64,000 bases of DNA from Acidimicrobiales bacterium (GTDB taxonomy: Bacteria > Actinomycetota > Acidimicrobiia > Acidimicrobiales > SZUA-35), in the NCBI GenBank assembly GCA_041394265.1, contig JAWKIO010000005.1, positions 3,596,001 through 3,660,000 of the forward strand, given 5' to 3'. Under the pieces are notes generated by a model. The model searched no databases. It saw only the letters and a program-made list of their open reading frames with translations, and was not told the origin of the DNA. Of the stretch, positions 52,541-61,603 are shown piece after piece; the first letter of the stretch is position 1; each line of letters starts with the position of its first letter. The translations under genes and the position numbers were made by a program.

Positions 52541-54277
52541 GTGGCAACAGACCGTGAGGGCATGACCACCGAAGCGGGGAATCCGTACTTCGCTCCTCAG
52601 CTCGCCTCTGCGGTGGTCGACCTTCCGGACGCGGCCACCGCAGGTGACCCAGCGGTCGACGTCACCACGCTCACGCTTGGATCGCACACGCTCCGGCTGC
52701 GTCGCGACGCTCGTTTGGGGCAGGCTGTCATCGACGGGTACGACACCCTCGGGCCGTCTCGAACCGCTCGCTCCTTGCTCCGCCTGAGCTGCGGTCTGGC
52801 CTTTCAGATCGGGGAGGCGCCGAGCGCTCACTGTGAGGCCGGCTCGATCCACATCCTCGACGACGCACTGATGTTCGTGGGCAGTCAAGGCAGCGTCGGG
52901 TCGAGTGCGTTGGGCGCCGGCCAGACCTACGTCCTCTTGTCGCCACCCGATCTGGTCGTTGCGATCGAACGCCTGGTGACGACGAACGCCCAGCAGCGGC
53001 GCGAGCTCAGCGGATTTCGGGCGGTCCTCGTCAACCCCATTCACAACGATCCGCTGGTGATCACGACCGTCGGCCTCGACCAGCGCGCCCTTGCCATGCT
53101 GGTCTCGGCGGGCGAGACGTTCATGCGGGACCAGGTCGGCTCGAAGGCCGGATGGCGCCCGCTGGGAGACGGTTGGGAGACGATGGAGTGGAACGGCGCT
53201 CCACCTTCGGCCACCCCGGCAGCGACACCCACCGCACCGACCACGGCCGGTGGTGCAGCTGCGGGTGCCGCGGCCGGTGGTGCGGTTGCCGCCGTTGGTG
53301 CCGCAGTTGCAGGGGCGGGCGCAGCGGCGAGCGCCTCCGGGCCGGCACCAGCAAGCCCCGTCGCACCCCAGGCGCCCGAGCCGCCCGCTGCCGCCCAGCC
53401 CCAGGCGACCCCCACGGCCCCTCCCGCTGCCGCCCAGCCTCCGGCCACCGCCCAGCCGGCCACCGCTCAGCCGGCCACCGCTCGGCCGCCCACCGCCAGT
53501 CAGCAGCCGGCGGCGACCCCGTCACCTGCCGCCGAGATGTCAGCGGCCCGCCGTTCCATCACGATCGGTGAGTCGTCAGCGGGCTCGTTGCCCACTGGTC
53601 CGACGTTGTTCGGGCAGCCAGCTGCGAGCGACGGGTCCTCGAAACGGTGGCTGTATCTCGTGGCCGCGGTGGTCGCCGCGCTGCTCGCCGCCGGTGCGCT
53701 CTATCTCGCCAACCGCGGTGACGGCGACACCGACGCCGCCTCGTCATCGACCACGACGAGTGACACCACGGCATCCACGGAGCCCGACAACGGGTCGACC
53801 CCGAGCAGCGAAATCACGAGCACGACGGCAGCGTCGACCACCACCACGGCCAGCGAACCGACGAGCACCACGACGGAAGCGACCACCACCACCGTCGAGT
53901 CGACCACCACGTCGACCGGTCCGGCTCCGAAGACCGAGTCGCAACAGCTGGCGGTGTGGGGATTCACCGAGCCGGCGGAACTTGCGTCACCTTCAGGCAA
54001 GGCCGTGTGCCCCTCCGGCGAACCATCGGCGACTGGCAAGGTGGTGGGCGTGAACACCGCGCTCAACGTCCGCGACGGCGCCGACAGTAGCTATGCCGTG
54101 CTCCAGCGATTGGTGCTCGGCTACGACGAGGTCGACGTATATCCCGATGCCGTCACGATCTCGAGCCGTGGTACTCGGTGGGTCACGATCGCGCTGGCGA
54201 TGCCGCCAGGCACCCCCGCCTCCGCCGAACGGCGCTGCGGCTGGGCCGCCACCCAGTTCCTCAGCTACGACAGCTAG
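52541..54277 (+). CDS. Single-span protein with SH3-like C-terminus
   Basis: 578 residues, GTG start with GGAGG 11 nt upstream. The cytosolic N-terminal about 200 residues are of unknown fold (VDVTTLTLGSHTLRLRRDARLG). A long Ala/Pro/Thr-rich linker follows, then one membrane span (WLYLVAAVVAALLAAGALYLA), a Ser/Thr-rich outer linker and a C-terminal SH3b-like domain (VGVNTALNVRDGADSSYAVLQRL). SH3b domains often bind cell-wall peptides, so a wall-sensing role is possible. Confidence 0.7.
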   Translation: MATDREGMTTEAGNPYFAPQLASAVVDLPDAATAGDPAVDVTTLTLGSHTLRLRRDARLGQAVIDGYDTLGPSRTARSLLRLSCGLAFQIGEAPSAHCEAGSIHILDDALMFVGSQGSVGSSALGAGQTYVLLSPPDLVVAIERLVTTNAQQRRELSGFRAVLVNPIHNDPLVITTVGLDQRALAMLVSAGETFMRDQVGSKAGWRPLGDGWETMEWNGAPPSATPAATPTAPTTAGGAAAGAAAGGAVAAVGAAVAGAGAAASASGPAPASPVAPQAPEPPAAAQPQATPTAPPAAAQPPATAQPATAQPATARPPTASQQPAATPSPAAEMSAARRSITIGESSAGSLPTGPTLFGQPAASDGSSKRWLYLVAAVVAALLAAGALYLANRGDGDTDAASSSTTTSDTTASTEPDNGSTPSSEITSTTAASTTTTASEPTSTTTEATTTTVESTTTSTGPAPKTESQQLAVWGFTEPAELASPSGKAVCPSGEPSATGKVVGVNTALNVRDGADSSYAVLQRLVLGYDEVDVYPDAVTISSRGTRWVTIALAMPPGTPASAERRCGWAATQFLSYDS

Positions 54278-54358
54278 CGAGGCCACGGCCGGATCGGCTT
54301 GCGGGGACCCGTCGCCTCGACAAATGTGCAGGGTGATCAGGATCGAAGGGGGATCACC

Positions 54359-55459
54359 GTGGCCACTGCTGCCCGTGTCGTTGTTGCCATGCCAGAGGGA
54401 CCGCTGCAGGTGCGCGATGTCGACCTGCCCGATCCTGGGCCCACGCAGGTGCTCGTCCGCCAATCGGCGAGCGGCATCTGCCATTCCCAGCTCCACCACC
54501 TCCATCGGGAGCGCTCTGCACCGATCCTGCTCGGCCATGAATCGACCGGCGAAGTGCTGGCGGTCGGCGACGAGGTGTCACACGTGGCTCCCGGCGACAT
54601 GGTGTTCGTGGCCTGGGTGCCACGAAGCCCCGAAGCCGCGGCGCACTGGCGAGGCGGGTTCGCGCTCGATCTCGGCGACGGCGCGGCGGCCACAACGGCA
54701 GACGTCTTCACATGGGCGACCCACACGATCGCCGACGAGTCGCTCGTGGTGAAGGCGCCATCATCGGTCGCCCGTGACGTCACCGCCATCATCGGTTGCG
54801 CGGTCATGACCGGTGCCGGCGCCGTGATGAACACCGCCAAGGTCCAGCCCGGTGAGTCGGTCGCGATCTTCGGGGTCGGGGGTGTCGGGCTGTCCGCCGT
54901 GACTGCGGCAGCCGCGGCGGGTGCCGACCCGATCATCGCCGTCGACCTCGACAACGAGAAGTTGGTGTTCGCCCAACGTTTCGGCGCCACGCACGCCGTC
55001 AACGCTGCCGATGGCGATCCGATCGCAGCGATTCGCTCCATCACAGCGGGCCGGCGTGAGGGTCTGGGATTCCGCGGGATCCCGATCGAAGGCGTCGACT
55101 ACGCGTTCGACTGCATCGGCCATGCCGTGACCATGGGGCAGATCGTGGCGGCGGCGCGACCGGGCCGGTTCGGCGTCGAGCCGGGAGGAACCGCCGTCCT
55201 CGTCGGCGTCCCGACCACCTCGCTCGATCTCGACGCCACCACGGTGCTGATGACCGAGAAGCGGTTCATCGGGTCGATCGGCGGCTCGTGCAGTCCCGAT
55301 CGTGATTTCGACACCTTTGTCGAATGGCACGCCGATGGCCGCCTCCCGCTCGACGACATGGTGACCGAGCGCTTCTCGCTCGACGAGGTCAACGAGGCGT
55401 GCGACGCTCTCGCCAACGGCCGGATCGCCGGGCGGGCGATCTTCGACCTCGAGGCGTGA
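54359..55459 (+). CDS. Zinc-dependent alcohol dehydrogenase (class III-like)
   Basis: 366 residues from a GTG preceded by AAGGGGG. ASGICHSQLHHLH holds the catalytic zinc Cys, GHESTGEVLAVGDEV the His-Glu pair and IGCAVMTGAGAVMN the second Cys. GVGGVGLSAVTAAAAAGA is the NAD-binding loop. The structural-zinc four-Cys lobe is missing; a PRSPEAAAHWRGG insert stands there. Substrate unknown. It ends 64 bp before mec. Confidence 0.88.
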   Translation: MATAARVVVAMPEGPLQVRDVDLPDPGPTQVLVRQSASGICHSQLHHLHRERSAPILLGHESTGEVLAVGDEVSHVAPGDMVFVAWVPRSPEAAAHWRGGFALDLGDGAAATTADVFTWATHTIADESLVVKAPSSVARDVTAIIGCAVMTGAGAVMNTAKVQPGESVAIFGVGGVGLSAVTAAAAAGADPIIAVDLDNEKLVFAQRFGATHAVNAADGDPIAAIRSITAGRREGLGFRGIPIEGVDYAFDCIGHAVTMGQIVAAARPGRFGVEPGGTAVLVGVPTTSLDLDATTVLMTEKRFIGSIGGSCSPDRDFDTFVEWHADGRLPLDDMVTERFSLDEVNEACDALANGRIAGRAIFDLEA

Positions 55460-55523
55460 CCGGGCAAGCCTTGCCAAATCGGGCGGCTAGGGTGCGATCG
55501 ATGAGCGCTCCGGCAAACGCCCG

Positions 55524-56018
55524 ATGACGACCGAGATCGCACCCGCTCGGGTCGAGATCTTCGATGGTGGTCAGACCCCGGTGATCGAGCGAACCTTCGA
55601 GCTCGGCCGTCAGGTGTGGCTCGAGATCCTCGCCGAGGCGTGGCGGGTCTATCCGCTCGAGGCGTGTGGGGTGGTCCTCGCCGTCGACGCCGAGGCGCCG
55701 ATCGAGCAGTTCGTGCCGATCCGCAACGCCGCCGACTCGAGTCGAGTGTTCACCCTCGACCCGTTGCAGTTCGACAAGGCAGACCGGGCCGCCGAGAAGG
55801 CGGGCCTGCAGATCGTGGGCGTCGTGCATTCCCACACCCACACCGTGGCCTATCCGTCGCCGACCGACCGGCGCGAGATGGTCAACCCGCTCATCCCGCC
55901 CACGTGGCACTGGGCCATCGTGAGCCTCGGTTGGGGCTTCCCCGAACTTCGCAGCTTCAGCGTTTGGGAAAACTCTCCGCTCGGAATAGGCGAAGAGTCC
56001 GTGGTGTTGGCACACTAG
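55524..56018 (+). CDS. mec: Mec-type JAMM metallopeptidase
   Basis: 164 residues. EACGVVLAVDAEAPI supplies the upstream Glu, and GVVHSHTHTVAYPSPTD the His-x-His...Asp zinc ligands of JAMM/MPN+ enzymes. In mycobacteria this enzyme cuts cysteine from the CysO-cysteine adduct. The next two genes are cysO and cysM, as in the M. tuberculosis mec-cysO-cysM operon. Confidence 0.9.
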   Translation: MTTEIAPARVEIFDGGQTPVIERTFELGRQVWLEILAEAWRVYPLEACGVVLAVDAEAPIEQFVPIRNAADSSRVFTLDPLQFDKADRAAEKAGLQIVGVVHSHTHTVAYPSPTDRREMVNPLIPPTWHWAIVSLGWGFPELRSFSVWENSPLGIGEESVVLAH

Positions 56019-56121
56019 AATCCCGATAAGCCCAGTCGGCTTTATCAGGATTCATCCACCCGCCTCGCCGTGGCGAGTCACGGGCGTACTGCCAAGCAAC
56101 AAACTCTCGAGGTTTCCCATC

Positions 56122-56400
56122 GTGTCGACCATCTCTGTCCGTCTCCCCACCGTCCTTCGCCCTCAGGCCAACGGCCAGTCCGAAGTCACGGTGTCCGGCG
56201 ACACCGTCGGCGACGTGATCGGTGCGCTCATCGCCGACTACCCGGGCCTCGAGACCAACCTGCTCGACGGCGAGGGCAAGGTGCGCAAGTTCGTGAACGT
56301 CTACGTCAACGACGAAGACATCCGATTCCTCGACAAACTCGACACCTCGGTCACCGAAGGCGACGAAGTCGCCATCGTGCCCGCCGTCGCTGGAGGTTGA
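56122..56400 (+). CDS. cysO: CysO-type sulfur carrier protein
   Basis: 92 residues from a GTG start. Beta-grasp MoaD/ThiS fold with the functional C-terminus VPAVAGG; the final GG is thiocarboxylated to carry sulfide. The middle DEDIRFLDKLDTSVTEGDEV is the usual helix-strand region. It passes sulfur to O-phosphoserine on CysM. Confidence 0.93.
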   Translation: MSTISVRLPTVLRPQANGQSEVTVSGDTVGDVIGALIADYPGLETNLLDGEGKVRKFVNVYVNDEDIRFLDKLDTSVTEGDEVAIVPAVAGG

Positions 56401-56405
56401 ACCCC

Positions 56406-57359
56406 ATGGCCGTCTACTCCTCGGTGCTCGATCTGGTCGGCAACACGCCGGTCATCGACGTCTCCCAACTGAGCCCCAACCCCCGAGTCCGCATCCTCGC
56501 CAAGCTGGAGGGACAAAACCCGGCCGGTTCGGTCAAGGACCGCATCGCGTTGGCGATGATCACCGCAGCCGAGGAGGCCGGCGACCTCGTTCCCGGCAAG
56601 ACGATCATCGAACCGTCGTCGGGCAACACCGGCATTGCGCTGGCGATGATCTGCCGCATTCGCGGCTACCACCTCAAGATCGTGCTGCCCGAGAACGTGA
56701 CCCCCGAGCGGCGCCAGGTGCTCGAGGCCTACGGGGCAGAGATCATCGCCTCGCCGGGTGGCGAAGGCTCGAACGGAGCGGTGCGCTACGCCCAGGAACT
56801 GTCGGAGCAGAACCCCGAGTGGGTGTTCCTCTATCAGTACGGCAACGAGGCCAACCCCACCGCGCACTACGACACCACCGGGCCCGAGATCCTCGCCGAC
56901 GTCCCCGAGATCACCCACTTTGTCGCCGGTCTCGGCACCAGCGGCACGCTGATGGGCGTCGGCACCTATCTCAAGGAACACAAGCCCGACATCAAGATCT
57001 ACGCAGTCGAGCCGCCGAGCGGCGAGCGGGTCGAGGGCCTGCGGAGTCTCGACGACGGCTACGTGCCGCCCGTCTTCGAGAAGTGGGGCGGCATGGAGCT
57101 GCTCGACGGCAAGCGCATCGTGCGGCCGGCCGACTCGATCGAATACACCCGCAAGTTGGTCAACGAATGCGGCATCTTTGCCGGGCTGTCCTCGGGCGCC
57201 GCGCTCGCCGGTGCGGTGAAGCTCGCCGACCGCCTCGACGAAGACGCCACCATCGTGTTCATCGTCTGCGACGGTGCCTGGAAGTATCTGTCCACCGGCG
57301 CCTACTCGGCACCGCTCGACGACGTCGTTGGCACCCTCGACGAGGTCATCTACTTCTAG
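56406..57359 (+). CDS. cysM: CysM, O-phosphoserine sulfhydrylase
   Basis: 317 residues, PLP fold-type II. NPAGSVKDRIA carries the Schiff-base Lys; SSGNTGIALAM and GLGTSGTLMGVG bind the phosphate and cofactor. The gene follows cysO by only 5 bp, so it is most likely the CysO-dependent enzyme rather than an acetylserine sulfhydrylase. Together with mec this gives a persulfide-tolerant cysteine route besides the sulfate operon upstream. Confidence 0.9.
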   Translation: MAVYSSVLDLVGNTPVIDVSQLSPNPRVRILAKLEGQNPAGSVKDRIALAMITAAEEAGDLVPGKTIIEPSSGNTGIALAMICRIRGYHLKIVLPENVTPERRQVLEAYGAEIIASPGGEGSNGAVRYAQELSEQNPEWVFLYQYGNEANPTAHYDTTGPEILADVPEITHFVAGLGTSGTLMGVGTYLKEHKPDIKIYAVEPPSGERVEGLRSLDDGYVPPVFEKWGGMELLDGKRIVRPADSIEYTRKLVNECGIFAGLSSGAALAGAVKLADRLDEDATIVFIVCDGAWKYLSTGAYSAPLDDVVGTLDEVIYF

Positions 57360-57464
57360 GCTCGCTCGCCCTCGTCATCGGGGCCGCCGGAACGCAGATC
57401 ACACCACCCGGATCACACGATTCGAATCGCGCAACGCAGCTCACACAACGCAGATCACGAGACG

Positions 57465-57501
57465 CGCAACGCCCCGGGAGTTGGACTCCCGGGGCGTTGC
57501 G
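57465..57501. terminator. Bidirectional terminator after cysM
   Basis: A 16-bp perfect stem (CGCAACGCCCCGGGAG / CTCCCGGGGCGTTGCG) with loop TTGGA. It lies between the converging ends of cysM and the acidic protein gene. Confidence 0.85.
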
Positions 57502-57526
57502 TCGTTGTGGGACGAGGTGTGGAGGA

Positions 57527-58756
57527 TCAGTCCTCGATCTCGATGTGGTCGAGGGTGGAGTCCTCGGCATCGATGTCTTGCTCGAAGTCCTCGTTGAAGG
57601 AATCCTCGGTGTCGAAGCTGTCCTCGATCGAGTTGTCCTGCTGGAAGGAGTCCTCGATCGTTGTGTCGACCTCGACCTCGACGTCGGTGTCGATGTTGCC
57701 GGAGTCGTTGACCGAGTTGTCCTCGACGAACGTCTGCTCGAAGCTCTCGTCGTTGAACGAGTCGTTGATCGAGTTGTCGATGTCGGTGTCGTTGTCCTGG
57801 GTGGCGTTGCTGCCGCCACCGAAGGCGAGCTGGGTGTCGCCATCGCCGCCGATGTCGGCGCTCTCGAGGTCGACCACGTCGCCCGAACCGAAGCCGGCGT
57901 TCACGTCGTCCGAGTTCTGGATGGTCTGGTTGTTGTCGCCGATCACGGCGTCGCCGTCGACGTCGATGTCGGAGTCGACGTTGCCGTCGCCGATGGTGTT
58001 GTCATCGCCGTCGATGTTGTTGACCGTGTTGCCGTCGCCGACCACGGCCCCGTTGGCGTCGCCGTCGGCGATGATGCCCGAGTTCGTGCCGGTGTTGACC
58101 ACACCGTTGTTGTCGCCGTCGAAAGCGACCGCACCTTCACCGGTGGCGATGTTGGAGTTCTTGATGTCATCGCCGGCGGCGACGGCTGCGTCGCCGGTGG
58201 CCACACCGGTCTGATCGCCGCCAGCGGCTGCGGAGTTGTCGCCGAGAGCGCTCACATTGGTGGATTCGTCGGTGATCTCGATGTCGCCGTGGACCTCGCC
58301 CTCGACGTCGAGGTTGAAGTGGCGGGAGTTGTCGACGATGTTCTCGGTGATGTACTCGTTGGTCTGGTAGACCTCGGTGACGTACTGGTTGATCGTCTGC
58401 TCGATGGTCTCCATCGTGGGGGCGGGAGCAGCGTGACCGCCACCACCACCGCCACCGCCGCTGCTGACCGGTGCAGCCGTGGCGCCACCGGGGGCCGAAG
58501 CACCGACCGGAGCAGCCGAGGGAGCCGGAGCAGGAGCGGGCATCTCGACCAGCGTCTGGGTGACCTGCGGGCTGAAGTTCAGCTCGTTGGCGACGCCACT
58601 GACGGTGTCGCCCAGGTTGACCTCGGAGAGGTCGTAGTCGTTGACCCCGTGGTCGACGAGATAGCCGTGCGGATCCTCTGAGTAGGCCAACGCTTCGGTC
58701 TCGCTGCCGAGGACCTTGCGCATGATCGCTTCGAGGACATCGTTGATTTCTGACAT
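57527..58756 (-). CDS. IniB-like acidic Asp/Gly/Asn-rich protein
   Basis: 409 residues. The N-terminal about 60 residues (INDVLEAIMRKVLGSETEALAYSEDPHGYLVDHGV) match the short IniB N-terminal-type domain. A Pro/Ala/Gly linker and then about 250 residues of irregular strand repeats follow (GDGN, VNNIDGDDNTIGDGNVDSDID), ending in acidic DSFN repeats. The charge and repetition suggest an extended or calcium-binding surface structure; no signal peptide is visible. The ATG has GGAGGG about 8 nt upstream. Confidence 0.8.
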   Translation of the reverse strand: MSEINDVLEAIMRKVLGSETEALAYSEDPHGYLVDHGVNDYDLSEVNLGDTVSGVANELNFSPQVTQTLVEMPAPAPAPSAAPVGASAPGGATAAPVSSGGGGGGGGHAAPAPTMETIEQTINQYVTEVYQTNEYITENIVDNSRHFNLDVEGEVHGDIEITDESTNVSALGDNSAAAGGDQTGVATGDAAVAAGDDIKNSNIATGEGAVAFDGDNNGVVNTGTNSGIIADGDANGAVVGDGNTVNNIDGDDNTIGDGNVDSDIDVDGDAVIGDNNQTIQNSDDVNAGFGSGDVVDLESADIGGDGDTQLAFGGGSNATQDNDTDIDNSINDSFNDESFEQTFVEDNSVNDSGNIDTDVEVEVDTTIEDSFQQDNSIEDSFDTEDSFNEDFEQDIDAEDSTLDHIEIED

Positions 58757-58980
58757 TTCGGTTTCCCTCCGGTGTGTGGTGTTGCTGGTGTGGTTGGGGT
58801 TGTTTCGGTAGTTCTCAACCTACGTGAGCCCGACCCAACCCAAATCGGGGATGCCCCCTGACCAGAACCGGAACACTAGGGGATCACTCGGGTGCTCGTC
58901 CCGGCGACGGGTGGATTCCTCTCCACCAGGGAGATCGCGGTGCGTTCTACATCGGAACTCACTCCTGCTATGTTCGGTCG

Positions 58981-59502
58981 ATGGACGAAGCAACACGAGC
59001 ATGGACCTATGCCGAGGGGCCGACCACTTCGGTGTCGACCGACATCGCTGGATCGGTCGACGACGTTTGGACCCTCGTGTCCGACATCACGCTGCCGGCC
59101 CGGTTCTCCACGGAGCTGGCCGGCGTCGAGTGGATCGACGGCTTCGACGCACCGGCCGTCGGCGCCCGGTTCCGGGGCCGCAACGAGCACCAGGCCATCG
59201 GCGGGTGGGAGGTCGTGTGCACGATCCGCGAGTGCACCCCGGGACACGCGTTCGAGTGGTGTGTCGGTGATCCCGAGTTCCCGTCGTCGGTTTGGCGATT
59301 CGACCTCGCGGCCAATGGCGACACGATCACCCTCACGCAGACCTTCCGGATGGGCCCGGCGCCGTCGGGCCTGACGCCGGCGATCGAAGCGATGCCCGAC
59401 AAGGAGGCGAAGATCATCGCCCGGCGACTGGCCGAACATCGCACCAACATGGAGGCCAATCTCGAGGGCGTGCGGGCGCTGGTGGAAGGCGATGGCGCAT
59501 GA
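58981..59502 (+). CDS. SRPBCC family protein
   Basis: 173 residues. SVSTDIAGSVDDVWTLVSDITLPARFSTELAGVEWIDG is the family start, with IGGWEVVCTIRECTPGHAFEWCVGD strands and a C-terminal helix. The ligand is unknown. It overlaps the next gene by 4 bp (ATGA), so the two are co-translated and may act on the same substrate. Confidence 0.85.
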   Translation: MDEATRAWTYAEGPTTSVSTDIAGSVDDVWTLVSDITLPARFSTELAGVEWIDGFDAPAVGARFRGRNEHQAIGGWEVVCTIRECTPGHAFEWCVGDPEFPSSVWRFDLAANGDTITLTQTFRMGPAPSGLTPAIEAMPDKEAKIIARRLAEHRTNMEANLEGVRALVEGDGA

Positions 59503-60539
59503 CGCTGCAGATCGGCGTCATGGCGTCGGGAACCGACGAGCGGTTCCTCGACTATGCGCGAGAGGCCGAGCGGCTCGGGGTGCACTCCATCTGGACGGCC
59601 GAGTTCTGGGGTGTCGACGCGTTCACCCCGCTCGCCGCCATTGCGGCGGTCACCGATCGGATCATGTTGGGCACCGGGATCGCTCAGCTCGGGGCCCGCA
59701 CCCCGGCAATGCTTGCCATGAACGCCATGGGTGTCCAGGCCATCTCGAACGGACGCTTCTTGCTCGGCCTCGGAGCGAGCGGGCCGCAGGTGATCGAGGG
59801 TTGGCACGGTGTCGAGTTCTCCAAGCCCGTCCAGCGGACCCGTGAGACGATCGAGATCGTTCGCATGATCGTGGCCGGCGAACGCCTTGCCTACGACGGC
59901 CAGCTCTATCGGTTGCCGTTGCCCGACAGCGCCGGGGTCTCGATCCGATCGGCCGCTTCGGTGCCCGAGATCCCGATCTACATCGCGTCGCTCGGACCGG
60001 CGAATCTTGCCCTCACCGGTGAGCTGGCCGATGGCTGGATCGGCAACTCGTTCTTCACCGAGACCGCCGACGTCTTCTTCGACCAGATCGCCCATGGTGC
60101 GAGCATCGCCGGTCGCCGTCTCAGCGATCTCGATCTCACGGTGGCTGCCAGCGTCGAGTTCACCGACGACGTCGCGGCGGCAGGCAAGCGCCACGCTCGG
60201 GGCTACGCCTTCACCTTCGGAGCCATGGGTTCGGGGTCGACGAACTTCTACAACAATGCGTTCGCCCGCCAGGGCTTCGGCGACGACGTGGCCGAGGTGC
60301 AACGCCTGTGGCGAGCGGGCGACCGAGACGCTGCGGCCGACCGGGTGCCCGTCGAGATCGGCCTCGGTACCAACCTGATCGGTCCTCCCGAGGTGATTCG
60401 AGATCGAATGCGGGCCTACCGGGACTGTGGGGTCACGACGCTACGGGTGCAGCCGGTCGCCGACGGCTTCGATGATCGTGTCGACCGCCTCGGTCAGCTC
60501 ATGGACCTCGTGCACGAGGTGAACGCCGAGGGGCGTTGA
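59499..60539 (+). CDS. LLM-class F420-dependent oxidoreductase
   Basis: 346 residues, luciferase-like TIM barrel. LGVHSIWTAEFWGVDAFTPLAAIAAVTDRIMLGTGIAQLGARTPAMLAM and GRFLLGLGASGPQVIEGWHG are hallmark segments. It would reduce or oxidise a substrate with F420 (or FMN) in the cytosol; the substrate is unknown. A strong hairpin follows. Confidence 0.88.
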   Translation: MTLQIGVMASGTDERFLDYAREAERLGVHSIWTAEFWGVDAFTPLAAIAAVTDRIMLGTGIAQLGARTPAMLAMNAMGVQAISNGRFLLGLGASGPQVIEGWHGVEFSKPVQRTRETIEIVRMIVAGERLAYDGQLYRLPLPDSAGVSIRSAASVPEIPIYIASLGPANLALTGELADGWIGNSFFTETADVFFDQIAHGASIAGRRLSDLDLTVAASVEFTDDVAAAGKRHARGYAFTFGAMGSGSTNFYNNAFARQGFGDDVAEVQRLWRAGDRDAAADRVPVEIGLGTNLIGPPEVIRDRMRAYRDCGVTTLRVQPVADGFDDRVDRLGQLMDLVHEVNAEGR

Positions 60540-60561
60540 GCGACTCCAGGTGACAACGAGA

Positions 60562-60589
60562 AACGGCCGGGCCGCTGGGCCCGGCCGTT
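60562..60589 (+). terminator. Hairpin terminator after the LLM gene
   Basis: AACGGCCGGGCC / GGCCCGGCCGTT, a 12-bp perfect stem with a 4-nt loop, 22 bp after the stop codon. Confidence 0.85.
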
Positions 60590-60793
60590 CGCCGTGGTAT
60601 CGGTCATCACCCCGATGTGTTTGGGCCCCGAGGGGCCCGAGTCCTGGTTCGGCCGCTGGTCAATGTGCAACGTTGCCGCCTGTCCCAACGGCCGAACTCA
60701 ACGAAGACGACTGTAGGTGCGGTGGTCGTCACACATCCAGCGATCGGGGCGTATTGCCCACGTCGGGTGGCGGCGCCGGTATTCTCCGTACCC

Positions 60794-61603
60794 GTGAGCG
60801 ACCGACCCATTGGGATGTTCGATTCCGGCTTCGGTGGCCTCACCGTGGCTCGGGCGGCGATCGACCTGCTCCCGGCGGAAGACCTGGTCTACCTAGGCGA
60901 CACCGGACGCTACCCCTACGGCTCCAAGCCGGCCGACGAGGTGCGGGCGTATTCGCTGGAGATCGGTCGCCACCTCGTCGAGGCCTACGACGTCAAGATG
61001 CTGGTGATCGCCTGCAACACCGCAACCGCCGCTGCGCTCACGCTCCTCCAAGACCACCTCCCGGTCCCGGTGGTCGGGGTGATCGAGCCCGGTGTGCGGG
61101 CCGTGCTGCAGGCCACCGAGCGACACCGGGTTGGGGTCATCGGCACTGTCGGGACGATCGAGTCCGGTGCCTACGACGACGCCGTCGGCAAGGTCGACCC
61201 GCTCGTCGACCTCATCACCTGCGCCTGTCCCGGATTCGTCGAGTTCGTCGAGCGGGGGGTCACCACCGGGCCACAGATCAAGATCCTCGCCGAACGCCTG
61301 CTCGCTCCCGTCGTAGCCGCCGACGTCGATGCCCTTCTGCTGGGGTGCACCCACTATCCCTACCTCGCTCGCGTCATCGCCGAGGTGATGGGCCCCGACG
61401 TCGTCCTGGTGTCGTCGGCCGACGAGACCGCGTTCGCGCTGGCCGATCTGATGCACAGCTCGGGACTCGAGCACTCGGACCACACACGAATCGGGCAACA
61501 CACCTTCATCTCCTCCGGCGATGTGCGCGCGTTCGCCGCGATCGGGAGCAGACTGCTCGGGCCAGAACTCGTGAACGCCGAACGATGGGAACCCTGTGAC
61601 TGA
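60794..61603 (+). CDS. murI: Glutamate racemase
   Basis: 269 residues from GTG at 60794. IGMFDSGFGGLTVARA and DTGRYPYGSK are the start. The two catalytic Cys lie in VIACNTATAAAL and LLLGCTHYPYL. It makes D-glutamate for peptidoglycan. It overlaps the RNase PH start by 8 bp. The order murI, rph, rdgB downstream of mec-cysO-cysM is the same as in mycobacteria, with other genes inserted. Confidence 0.95.
   Translation: MSDRPIGMFDSGFGGLTVARAAIDLLPAEDLVYLGDTGRYPYGSKPADEVRAYSLEIGRHLVEAYDVKMLVIACNTATAAALTLLQDHLPVPVVGVIEPGVRAVLQATERHRVGVIGTVGTIESGAYDDAVGKVDPLVDLITCACPGFVEFVERGVTTGPQIKILAERLLAPVVAADVDALLLGCTHYPYLARVIAEVMGPDVVLVSSADETAFALADLMHSSGLEHSDHTRIGQHTFISSGDVRAFAAIGSRLLGPELVNAERWEPCD

Noticed and set aside
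56819..58681. A 620-codon plus-strand frame over cysM and the acidic protein gene
   Set aside because: It is antisense or out of frame to two well-supported genes, crosses a strong terminator and has biased composition.
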